Below are positions 18,660 through 25,314 of a DNA stretch of 64,000 nt, one piece after another. Both the position numbers and the translations under genes were made by a program. The notes under the pieces are model-generated. The model saw nothing but the letters and a program-made list of their open reading frames with translations. It did not search any database and had not been told where the DNA came from. The DNA lies in assembly GCA_030427805.1 (NCBI GenBank), contig JAUICP010000002.1, positions 124,001-188,000 of the forward strand, written 5' to 3'. How positions within the stretch are numbered: position 1 is the stretch's first letter; each line of letters opens with the position of its first letter. Source of the DNA: Bdellovibrionia bacterium. GTDB lineage: Bacteria; Bdellovibrionota; Bdellovibrionia; Bdellovibrionales; JAGQZY01.

Positions 18660-19013
18660 TTATGCCGCTGCCTCACAAGAGTCCGAGAATTCACTCAAGT
18701 TGATATAGATGTCAGAGACGCCGTAAAAATCCCAAGAGAGCTTGATGAGTCCAGCGTTTTTCCCCTTGAGCAGAGTTCCAACTCCGACTGGTTGTAGGTC
18801 TTCAGAATCGAGGTTCTCAAACAGGATCACGTAGTCATGGTCGGCATTGATGTCTTTTTCTGGCTCTAGCGTGTAGCCATTCTTCTCAAAGCCATTGATA
18901 TGCAGCTCACAAGTATCAGTGAAATCATCATAGTAGCCTTCACCAACACTTCTGATTTTAAGGACTGTTCCTTTTTTGTTTTCTCGACCTTTAAATACGT
19001 CAAATAGTGCCAT
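18660..19013 (-). CDS. small acidic protein of the transfer operon, unknown
   Basis: This 117-residue acidic protein starts MALFDVFKGRENKKGT. It is beta-rich, with strands VILFENLDSEDLQPVGVG and IKLSWDFYGVSDIYINL, and has no export signal. It resembles the next gene only in the VGVG...YINL pattern. It is separated from both neighbours by short gaps (24 and 87 bases). Function unknown. Confidence 0.5.
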   Translation of the reverse strand: MALFDVFKGRENKKGTVLKIRSVGEGYYDDFTDTCELHINGFEKNGYTLEPEKDINADHDYVILFENLDSEDLQPVGVGTLLKGKNAGLIKLSWDFYGVSDIYINLSEFSDSCEAAA

Positions 19014-19037
19014 TCATTTCTCCATTATTGTTTTTGT

Positions 19038-19292
19038 TCAAAGTAAAACCGGCATATTGCGAAGGGCTCTGGAAAACCTCGGCTGCTTCATGCATTCATC
19101 TTTTAGGGCTAAGAGAGCCGACTTCATTATTTGGTCTGCTTCACCCCAGCTCACTCTCAATGACTTTGCGACTTCAACTAGGGTGTAGTTGTGCCAGAAC
19201 CTCAACACCAAAGCCTTTCGCTGTTTTGGCGGAAGCTTCCGGAGCAAAGCGCGAGCAATCACTTGATCGACCAATGTGAATTCATCATCCAT
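19038..19292 (-). CDS. sigma-region-4-like HTH protein (short)
   Basis: This 84-residue protein is almost only a sigma-70 region-4-type HTH: LLRKLPPKQRKALVLRFWHN, then LVEVAKSLRVSWGEADQIMK. No region 2 is present, so it cannot be a full sigma factor. Such proteins act as regulators of phage or element operons. It is the second of two of this kind at the head of the conjugation operon. It starts 1 base after the stop of the small gene upstream. Confidence 0.65.
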   Translation of the reverse strand: MDDEFTLVDQVIARALLRKLPPKQRKALVLRFWHNYTLVEVAKSLRVSWGEADQIMKSALLALKDECMKQPRFSRALRNMPVLL

Positions 19293-19544
19293 TTACATTC
19301 CTCCAAAGAACATGTGTGCATTTGCTTTGGCCGCTCGAAGTTTCTCTTCAAGGATTTCTTGATCCATGAGTTTTTCTTTGTTGCTGGCCGATGACTCAGA
19401 TCTCCTTTTGAACAGATTCATGAGTCGGTGAATAAAAGCCCTCAAAAATGACCTCCAGGTTTTAGTGTTTTTGGGGTTAAAAAAATTTTGCCCCTCACTA
19501 ACTAACGAATTTGCATGACATTGCATGACCTCTTTGGACCCCAT
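19293..19544 (-). CDS. small basic protein, unknown
   Basis: This is an 83-residue frame between the two sigma-4-like genes, 4 bases after one and adjacent to the other. It has a Lys/Arg-rich middle (FLRAFIHRLMNLFKRR) and a helical end (EEKLRAAKANAHMFFGG). No strong ribosome site is seen before ATG 19544; ATG 19526 is an alternative. Its tight fit in the operon is the main reason to keep it. Confidence 0.4.
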   Translation of the reverse strand: MGSKEVMQCHANSLVSEGQNFFNPKNTKTWRSFLRAFIHRLMNLFKRRSESSASNKEKLMDQEILEEKLRAAKANAHMFFGGM

Positions 19545-19548
19545 GGAA

Positions 19549-20022
19549 CTAGGAAACTTTTGATTTCAGGGTGGTTCTCTCGATTGCCAACTCTGAAATT
19601 GTCATGCGAAGTTTTTCTAATGCGCGCTTAAGATTCACCTGTACTGTGGACTTTGAAATGCCGAGCTCTTTGGCCGTAATCACCTGACTTTTGTTCTCCC
19701 AATAAATCCTCCTGACCACTTCGAGCTGCCGAGGAGACAGACGATCCATGGCGTCGACAACGAGATCTTTGAACCTAGAGTTTTCGTTGGAATCTGAGAT
19801 ATAGTCAAAAATACTGACCGCGAGTTCTTCTGCTGAGAGTTTTGACTCTCGCTTAAGGACTCCCGCTGGAGAGATCGTTGCTTCCGGTGCTCGGTCCTCT
19901 AAAGTTGATAAGTAAGCCTCCCAGATACTCGGTGGCCAACAGGCGCATGAGTTTTTGATTTCTTCGGTAGACTTCAAGCTACCATCGGCATTCAGCCATG
20001 GTCTTTTGGTGTTCTTTGACAT
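19549..20022 (-). CDS. sigma-region-4-like regulator at the head of the transfer operon
   Basis: This is a 157-residue protein from ATG 20022 (MSKNTKRPW), which is placed after a GGGGGA ribosome site; ATG 20034 is four codons upstream. The C-terminal part has a sigma-70 region-4/LuxR-type HTH (RLSPRQLEVVRRIYWEN, then ITAKELGISKSTVQVNLKRA). The N-terminal 90 residues are not a sigma region 2. It is the first gene of a minus-strand operon of more than twenty genes, so it probably regulates transfer. A palindromic operator lies at 20189-20204. Confidence 0.65.
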   Translation of the reverse strand: MSKNTKRPWLNADGSLKSTEEIKNSCACWPPSIWEAYLSTLEDRAPEATISPAGVLKRESKLSAEELAVSIFDYISDSNENSRFKDLVVDAMDRLSPRQLEVVRRIYWENKSQVITAKELGISKSTVQVNLKRALEKLRMTISELAIERTTLKSKVS

Positions 20023-20043
20023 TGGTTCCCCCAAAAAGTTTCG

Positions 20044-20061
20044 CCGAGCAAAAGTGCTCGG
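20044..20061 (-). promoter_or_regulatory. hairpin in the leader of the transfer operon
   Basis: CCGAGCA (20044-20050) pairs perfectly with TGCTCGG (20055-20061) around a 4-base loop. On the transcribed (minus) strand it is followed by CGAAAC, a short TTTTT and then the GGGGG ribosome site. It could act as a weak attenuator or cover the ribosome site. The T-run is short and offset, so full termination is unlikely. Confidence 0.35.
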
Positions 20062-20188
20062 GTCGATGTTTCTTGAGGACGGGATATTTCAATGGCTGTA
20101 CCAATTGGGCCAAGATGGACAAGTGGCTGTAATAAAAAAGAAATTTGCTTCGGGTCTGTTTCGTCAAGAAGTGGATAGCTTCAAATGT

Positions 20189-20204
20189 TATCAAGATCTT
20201 GATA
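20189..20204. promoter_or_regulatory. palindromic operator TATCAAGATCTTGATA upstream of the transfer operon
   Basis: This is a perfect 16-bp palindrome of form TATCAA-N4-TTGATA, about 170 bases upstream of the first transfer gene. Exact or near copies occur at 20270, 23247, 23325 and 23421. It is very likely the binding site of a shared dimeric regulator (inference). Confidence 0.65.
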
Positions 20205-20269
20205 GGCTGAACTGATGAAACGTTTTATTTTCAGTAAGTTGAACCGAAAAAACTAACTGAACGGGGTAT

Positions 20270-20285
20270 TGTCAGAATCTTGATA
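20270..20285. promoter_or_regulatory. degenerate copy of the TATCAA-N4-TTGATA operator
   Basis: TGTCAGAATCTTGATA matches the 16-bp palindrome at 13 positions. Its centre is 81 bp from the perfect copy at 20189-20204. The spacing would allow cooperative binding of two dimers, but this is speculative. Confidence 0.4.
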
Positions 20286-20288
20286 AAA

Positions 20289-21761
20289 CTACTTGGCTTC
20301 ATCGAGTTTTTTATATGAGTCCATAGTTATCGAAAAGTTCATGCTCCCATCACTCGACAGTCGATTGAAAGACTCGACATATTTTTCACAGTTGGCTTGG
20401 TCTCCATCAATTGTCGATACCAACTCTACACTGGAGACCTGATACTCAATTCGCCGTGGATCTCTATCAATAACAACACCCTTTTCTATGTATCTACAGG
20501 TCGTATTCAGAGGAACAACTCCGATTCCAGTAATTCCTCCAGGGCCGCCTACATGCCTAGTTTGTTCTAAAGTTAAATAGCCATCCTCTCGAATGGTCAG
20601 TTCGTCGTAATTATCAGAGCTCATTTCAGACCTAAAAGACTCCGAGGTAAGTTTTTTAAGAAATTCCTCCCCAAACGACTCAGGCAGATCACATGAAAAA
20701 CTCAATGAATCTTTAACTTTTGATGAGTGATTTCCCATTACTTCTAGACTTCCATGGAGCAGTCCATCACTGATTCCAGAAAACGAAATTTTCGCCGATT
20801 CACGAATGGGGTAAGAGTCTACGGCTAGAAAGCTCTCACGAAATCCACCAAAACTTGGGTCTTTTAGGTGAGTGAATGAAAGTCCCCAAAACTCTGAGGT
20901 AGTTTTGAACAAAATGTTACCTTGGTTCAGATTGAAAAAAGAAGCACTGAGACTAGCGCCATTTTGTTGATTTACAGATTCAAACAAATACATGCGAGCA
21001 GCAGAAAAATCCTCTCGAGAAAGTCGACAAGATAGTGCGTCTTCTTCATCGGGGAGATCATTTGCTAGTGGATCTACACCCTTGGTTGATAACAGTAAGC
21101 CTACGAGTTTCCGGACCGACATAGAGTTCGTAGCTCCAAATTCGCGAGACCAGAAGTAAAGGATTTCATGAGCCACCAAAGCAGCCTTGTTGGTCCAATC
21201 CAATTGCTCCCAAAGACTTTTATCAACGAGAAGTGCTGACTCGTCATAATAAACTGCAATTTGAACCATGCGGCAGTTTTTCTCTAGAATTGGTTCAAAT
21301 GAATCTTTGGTGAGTTTTAATGTTTGACCTTCCTTCAAGAACTGCATGATCTCAAATGAATGCTTTATTGACGTTTCATTCAGAGCATTCATGTAGCCTT
21401 CGGCAGTGTAAATGAATGGGTCAATAAAGTGATTGGCCATCACTTCACTGAGCTTAGCTAGAGACTGTTCTTTGGTGCTTCCTAGGTCTTGGATATTTAG
21501 ATTGAACAAATGTTTGGCCTCGTACAGATCCAATACTTCGACCGTGGTTCTTCCATCCGCTTCACAAAGAACACCTTTCCCCCCACCACCATTGATTACC
21601 CCACCAGAGTCAGATTCCTCAGCTTGACCCCGACTGTGTGGGTTCTGTGTCGTGTCTGGCTGCTGGACATTAGTGACAGATTTTGTCACTTTATCTCCAC
21701 AGCCAATCAGCCCTAGGCACACTATGGCGGTCATTAGAAGTTTTAGGTTAAAGGTCTTCAT
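20289..21761 (-). CDS. lipoprotein of unknown function with duplicated C-terminal domain
   Basis: This is a 490-residue lipoprotein from ATG 21761 (MKTFNLKLLMT); the signal peptide ends in lipobox LIGC. After a Gln/Asn-rich linker there is GGVINGGGGKGVLCE, a motif I have seen in Bdellovibrio-type secreted proteins. An alpha-helical central part includes AALVAHEILYFWSREFG; its HE is reminiscent of a metallopeptidase HExx segment without the second His. The last about 105 residues are homologous to the whole mature protein encoded next door (21816-22226), sharing RxVGGxGGI, VP..TxCR and a cysteine near KY. It ends before the transfer operon control region. Confidence 0.6.
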   Translation of the reverse strand: MKTFNLKLLMTAIVCLGLIGCGDKVTKSVTNVQQPDTTQNPHSRGQAEESDSGGVINGGGGKGVLCEADGRTTVEVLDLYEAKHLFNLNIQDLGSTKEQSLAKLSEVMANHFIDPFIYTAEGYMNALNETSIKHSFEIMQFLKEGQTLKLTKDSFEPILEKNCRMVQIAVYYDESALLVDKSLWEQLDWTNKAALVAHEILYFWSREFGATNSMSVRKLVGLLLSTKGVDPLANDLPDEEDALSCRLSREDFSAARMYLFESVNQQNGASLSASFFNLNQGNILFKTTSEFWGLSFTHLKDPSFGGFRESFLAVDSYPIRESAKISFSGISDGLLHGSLEVMGNHSSKVKDSLSFSCDLPESFGEEFLKKLTSESFRSEMSSDNYDELTIREDGYLTLEQTRHVGGPGGITGIGVVPLNTTCRYIEKGVVIDRDPRRIEYQVSSVELVSTIDGDQANCEKYVESFNRLSSDGSMNFSITMDSYKKLDEAK

Positions 21762-21815
21762 CTCATTCTCCAAGATTGCAATTTAAGTGCTAATCCCCCC
21801 TCGATTCCTTAAAAT

Positions 21816-22226
21816 TTAAAATGGTTTCCAAGCGTCAAAATTGGCAAAATTGATGCTAAACTCAACTGGGTCTTCCAGTAGCAGCTCTTTGTAGTAGGAA
21901 ATATACTTTTGGCAGTCTCCCAAGAAGTCTGTTCCTTCTGCATCAATAAGCTCAACCATTTCGACTCTAATCGTTCGATCTTGATTTCTCAGAGTCCCAA
22001 TCTGCTTAACCCGACAAACTGTTTCGTAAGGGACTATGGCTTCATCAGCGATTCCACCACCTCCACCAACTTGCCTGGTGATCTCGTAGGTGAAATAGCC
22101 TCTCGTGTTTAAGGTCATGACATCTACGGAATTGCCCCCGCTTTGCTTTGTGTAAACCCCAGGCATCCCAGCAGATGCAATTTGCGAGAACATTAGGGTA
22201 GCGATTAAATATTTGAATTTACTCAT
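21816..22226 (-). CDS. small secreted protein related to the adjacent lipoprotein C-terminus
   Basis: This is a 136-residue protein with signal peptide MSKFKYLIATLMFSQIASAG. The mature part carries YEITRQVGGGGGIADEAIVP, ETVCRVKQIG, an acidic EMVELIDAEGTDFLGDC strand and a final FSINFANF strand. This is the same order as the C-terminal domain of the downstream 490-residue lipoprotein. It is probably a stand-alone copy of that domain with one disulfide. It is divergent from the TIGR02147 regulator gene and probably controlled by it. Function unknown. Confidence 0.6.
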   Translation of the reverse strand: MSKFKYLIATLMFSQIASAGMPGVYTKQSGGNSVDVMTLNTRGYFTYEITRQVGGGGGIADEAIVPYETVCRVKQIGTLRNQDRTIRVEMVELIDAEGTDFLGDCQKYISYYKELLLEDPVEFSINFANFDAWKPF

Positions 22227-22315
22227 TTTTATCTCCTTTTAGTTAATGTCGTATCGACTCAAGCAAGAATAAGAGGCTGGGGTGAAATTATCTAGATTAA
22301 ATTTATAAATTATCA

Positions 22316-22342
22316 TGCTATAATTTTAGTAATACTAAAATT
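22316..22342 (+). promoter_or_regulatory. extended -10 promoter with overlapping palindromic operator
   Basis: TGC followed by TATAAT (22319-22324) gives an extended -10. It overlaps a 21-bp palindrome: AATTTTAGTA (22322-22331), spacer A, TACTAAAATT (22333-22342). The ATG of the regulator gene is 12 bases further, after AAGAGG. The geometry suggests that binding would repress this promoter, most simply by its own product. Confidence 0.6.
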
Positions 22343-22353
22343 AAGAGGATCGC

Positions 22354-23166
22354 ATGAAAATTTGGGAATGTCGTAAATATAGGGAATATTTGATGAGTGT
22401 GATTGGTCCAGAAGGTAGCCGGTCTGGAATGAGAAAAAAATTGGCTGAAGGAATTGGGGTTCATACAACCTTTGTTTCTCAGGTTCTGAAAGGAATGTCT
22501 GACTTTTCTCCTGAGCAGGCAGACGCAATCAGTGGGTTCTTCAATCACACAGAGGATGAGGCCGAATATTTTTTGCTACTTGTACTAAAAGAGAGGGCAG
22601 GAACCCATAGTCTCAAGCAAAAACTAGAGCGAAAGTTGAAAGGGATGAGAGATCAGCGGCTAAATATTGGAAAGCGTATTGATGCCGAGAATGAGATTTC
22701 AGCCGAAGACAAAGAGAGGTTCTACTCGAGTGCTTTGTATGGAGCTGTCCACGTTCTCTCTTCTCTTCCGGACTGTGAGAGCTCCGAAGAGATGGCGATG
22801 CTCCTGAATCAACCGATAAAAAGAGTGGCAGAAATTGTCGAGTTTTTATTGAAGATCGGACTTTTAAAAACAAATAAAAACCGGTTGGTGCCTGGACCAA
22901 ATCACATACATCTATCAAATGAGACAGAAATGGTTCTCAAGCATCACATCAACTGGAGAATGCACAGCATTTCCAATCTACAGTTCCTCAACAGAGAGGA
23001 TCTTCATTATTCTTCGTGCATTAGTATCTCCAAAGATGACGCCTTTAGGGTCAAAGAGATGATATTGGAAACCCTAAAAAAGACTGTTGATACAGTGAAA
23101 AAAACTAAGGTAGAAACCGCATACGTGCTCACTTTCGATTTCTACGAAATCTCGGAGAACACCTAA
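22354..23166 (+). CDS. TIGR02147-type transcriptional regulator
   Basis: This 270-residue protein begins with the family hallmark (WECRKYREYL). An XRE-like helix-turn-helix (RKKLAEGIGVHTTFVSQVL) follows, then a second winged-helix-like domain (SEEMAMLLNQPIKRVAEIVE, then FLLKIGLLKTNKNRLVPGP) and a C-terminal alpha/beta sensor region. TIGR02147 proteins are regulators abundant in Bdellovibrio-like and Fibrobacter-like bacteria. It is flanked by a divergent secreted-protein gene and the control region of the cargo operon. It is a candidate reader of the TATCAA-N4-TTGATA sites, though the palindrome in its own promoter is a different one. Confidence 0.75.
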   Translation: MKIWECRKYREYLMSVIGPEGSRSGMRKKLAEGIGVHTTFVSQVLKGMSDFSPEQADAISGFFNHTEDEAEYFLLLVLKERAGTHSLKQKLERKLKGMRDQRLNIGKRIDAENEISAEDKERFYSSALYGAVHVLSSLPDCESSEEMAMLLNQPIKRVAEIVEFLLKIGLLKTNKNRLVPGPNHIHLSNETEMVLKHHINWRMHSISNLQFLNREDLHYSSCISISKDDAFRVKEMILETLKKTVDTVKKTKVETAYVLTFDFYEISENT

Positions 23167-23246
23167 TCAAAGAACAATTGGTTTCTTGTACAGTTTACTC
23201 TCTGTTCAAACTCAAGTAGGTGAAACTTTTGCACCTCTCAAGTTTT

Positions 23247-23262
23247 TATCAAAATCTTGACG
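23247..23262. promoter_or_regulatory. near-copy of the TATCAA-N4-TTGATA operator
   Basis: TATCAAAATCTTGACG keeps the left half-site exactly and four of six bases of the right half. It lies in the 434-bp gap between the TIGR02147 gene and the sigma-54 activator gene. Confidence 0.45.
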
Positions 23263-23324
23263 ATTTTTGTGTTTGCGAAAATATCTTTTGATTTCAAGTT
23301 ATTACGTTGATTTCTCATTGACGC

Positions 23325-23340
23325 TATCAACATGTTGATA
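23325..23340. promoter_or_regulatory. palindromic operator TATCAACATGTTGATA
   Basis: This is a perfect 16-bp palindrome with the same half-sites as the copies at 20189 and 23421 but a different centre (CATG instead of GATC). The half-site TATCAA is therefore the conserved part, as expected for a protein-binding site. Confidence 0.65.
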
Positions 23341-23420
23341 ATGCTCGAGGAAACACTCCCTGTTTACATTAGCGAATAATATTAAGTGCTTAGTTTGCTT
23401 GCATTGCGATTGCAGCACAC

Positions 23421-23442
23421 AGGTATCAAGATCTTGATACCT
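23421..23442. promoter_or_regulatory. 22-bp palindromic operator with core TATCAAGATCTTGATA
   Basis: The same core as at 20189-20204 is extended to a perfect 22-bp palindrome by AGG and CCT flanks. Its centre is about 106 bp upstream of the -24 element of the sigma-54 promoter. That distance is typical of an upstream activating sequence for an NtrC-type activator, so the adjacent activator may bind here (inference). Confidence 0.7.
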
Positions 23443-23537
23443 ACTGGCCAAATTGTTCATTGCGTAGTACTTAAGCATTGAGATTGGCACTAATAGTCAA
23501 GTGGGTTTCTCTCGTGATTTCTCAGTCTTAAGTGTGT

Positions 23538-23552
23538 TGGCACCCCAATTGC
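23538..23552 (+). promoter_or_regulatory. sigma-54 promoter of the signalling/cargo operon
   Basis: TGGCAC-CCCAA-TTGC has the invariant GG and GC separated by exactly 10 bases, as required for RNA polymerase with sigma-54. It is 49 bases upstream of the gene for a sigma-54-dependent activator, so the activator probably drives its own operon. Confidence 0.8.
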
Positions 23553-23600
23553 CTAGTGATGTTTGTGTAATCTCAATCGCTTTAGGGGGGGCGACCGGCA

Positions 23601-25001
23601 ATGAAGAAAAAAATTCTGATCATCGATGACGATCCATCTGTTTTAAGTTCATTTCAGCTTTATCTGCAAGACTCCGACTTGGAGCTCGTTCTGTGCTCGT
23701 CAGGTGACGATGGCATTGACCAGTTCAAGATCACTCCTGAAGACTTCGTCTGTGCTTTTGTGGACTACCAGCTTACCGATGAGTTTGGTGATCAGGAAGC
23801 CGTCGGTCACAAGATCACAGAGGCTTTGAAAGAAATCGACCCAAGCCTCTACGTGGTCATGATGTCAGGAGATGAATCTAAAGAAGCCTTGGAGTCTTGG
23901 CTCAAGGCTGGAGTTGATAAATTTGTTTACAAGCCGATGGGAGAAAAGACTGTCTCCACTTTGGTTCAATATGCCGAAGATCTCTTTGCTGAGAAGTTTC
24001 CACACCACGGCGAGCGAGTCATTAACGAAAATGGAATGGTCGGGGTCTCCAAAAGTATTAAACAAGTCTGTAAGCTTGCAAAGAAGTTTGCTCCCTCCGA
24101 CGAGACAGTGCTGATTCTCGGTGAAACCGGAACAGGCAAAGAGCTGATTGCAAGATCCTTACATGATCGGTCTCAGCGGAGAAACAAGGCTTTTGTCGCG
24201 GTTAATTGTGCCGCCATCACCGAAAGTATTTTTGAGAGCGAGCTTTTTGGGCACGTAAAGGGAGCCTTCACTGGTGCGACCTCCGATAAACTTGGAAAAT
24301 TTCGCGAAGCCGATGGGGGTACTTTGTTTTTGGATGAGATTCATCATCTGACCCTGAACCAGCAGGCAAAGATTCTGCGTGTGATTCAGGAAAAAGTAGT
24401 CACTCCAGTTGGAGGAAAAGCTGAACACGAAGTTGATTTTCGCTTGGTATGTGCGAGTAAGCCTAACTTGAGAGAGCTTTCGCAAAAGAATGAATTTTTA
24501 ATCGATCTTTTCTTCAGAATCTCAGCTCTCAATATTGAAGTCGAGCCACTGAGAAAAAGACCGGATGATATTGAAATTCTGGTCCGCCATTTTCAAACTG
24601 AGCAAGAGGAAAAGCTCGGCAAGTTCAAACGCCTTTCTCCTTCAGCGATGTCCAGACTCAAAGAGTACCAGTGGCCTGGAAATGTCAGAGAACTCAGAAA
24701 GCTTGTCACTGAGCTTTACTACACAGTCGATACCGCCCTCATAAAGCCAGCAGATCTTCCAGAGTCCATTTTGAAGAAGACAATGAGCGTGGATTTAAAG
24801 GATGGAATGACAATGGCTGACTTGGAAGAAAATCAAAGACAGCAAAAGCGAGCTCTCATCAAGAGCACAATGGCTAAAGTCGGCAATAACAAATCGAAGG
24901 CCGCTGAGATTCTAGATATGAAAAGAAGCACCTTTATTTGGCATCTGAAGGATCTTGGCATTTATGAATTATTTGAAAAGCGCAACTTAGTGGGGGCATA
25001 A
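23601..25001 (+). CDS. NtrC-type sigma-54-dependent response regulator
   Basis: This is a 466-residue protein with three domains. The receiver (1-120) has the acidic pair (Asp10/11) and phosphoacceptor Asp55 in FVDYQL. The AAA+ sigma-54 activator domain (about 145-370) has Walker A GETGTGKE at about 174 and the sigma-54-contacting loop GAFTGA at about 221. The C-terminal Fis-type HTH contains [19 protein letters not shown]. It should activate the promoter at 23538-23552. The cognate kinase is probably the hybrid histidine kinase four genes downstream. A ribosome site is not obvious (AGGGGGGG is 12 bases upstream). Confidence 0.92.
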   Translation: MKKKILIIDDDPSVLSSFQLYLQDSDLELVLCSSGDDGIDQFKITPEDFVCAFVDYQLTDEFGDQEAVGHKITEALKEIDPSLYVVMMSGDESKEALESWLKAGVDKFVYKPMGEKTVSTLVQYAEDLFAEKFPHHGERVINENGMVGVSKSIKQVCKLAKKFAPSDETVLILGETGTGKELIARSLHDRSQRRNKAFVAVNCAAITESIFESELFGHVKGAFTGATSDKLGKFREADGGTLFLDEIHHLTLNQQAKILRVIQEKVVTPVGGKAEHEVDFRLVCASKPNLRELSQKNEFLIDLFFRISALNIEVEPLRKRPDDIEILVRHFQTEQEEKLGKFKRLSPSAMSRLKEYQWPGNVRELRKLVTELYYTVDTALIKPADLPESILKKTMSVDLKDGMTMADLEENQRQQKRALIKSTMAKVGNNKSKAAEILDMKRSTFIWHLKDLGIYELFEKRNLVGA

Positions 25002-25035
25002 CGCAAGTCAAACGCATTAACCAAGGGGATATAAA

Positions 25036-25314
25036 ATGAGAAAAATGATTATTGGAGCGATGGTATTTCTGTCATCCCCATTCGCACAGGCCACAGACTG
25101 GGGAAAACAAAAAGCTGCAAGTATATGGACTGAAGATGAGCAGAAGGTATTTTCTCTCTGCGGAGCCTTTATTCAGATGCAAGCCGTTGGAAAGTCCCAC
25201 GGTTGTCACCGTGTCCAAGAGGATGAGTCTATCCTCAATCAGTTTGTAGATGAAGGTATTGTAATCGAGGTCGAGAAAGCAAGTAGTGATGTGATATGCG
25301 TGGGTGGAGCTTAA
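25036..25314 (+). CDS. small exported protein, candidate signal or modified-peptide precursor
   Basis: This 92-residue product has a clear Sec signal peptide (MRKMIIGAMVFLSSPFAQA), giving a mature chain of about 73 residues. The mature chain has three Cys (SLCGA, HGCHR, VICVGGA) and an amphipathic middle. AAGGGGAT provides the ribosome site. Its last 19 bases overlap the start of the peptide-binding protein gene, so translation is coupled. No family is recognised. Because the next genes encode a peptide-binding protein and a YcaO-like enzyme, it may be the peptide source or a partner of the sensor. It could equally be an inhibitory or accessory periplasmic protein. Confidence 0.55.
   Translation: MRKMIIGAMVFLSSPFAQATDWGKQKAASIWTEDEQKVFSLCGAFIQMQAVGKSHGCHRVQEDESILNQFVDEGIVIEVEKASSDVICVGGA

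Noticed and set aside
23302-23490. 62-residue minus-strand frame in the control region
   Set aside because: It covers two perfect operator palindromes and has no ribosome site or protein-like pattern.
23485-23499. Second TGGCAC upstream of the activator gene
   Set aside because: No GC is present at the required spacing, so it is not a sigma-54 promoter.
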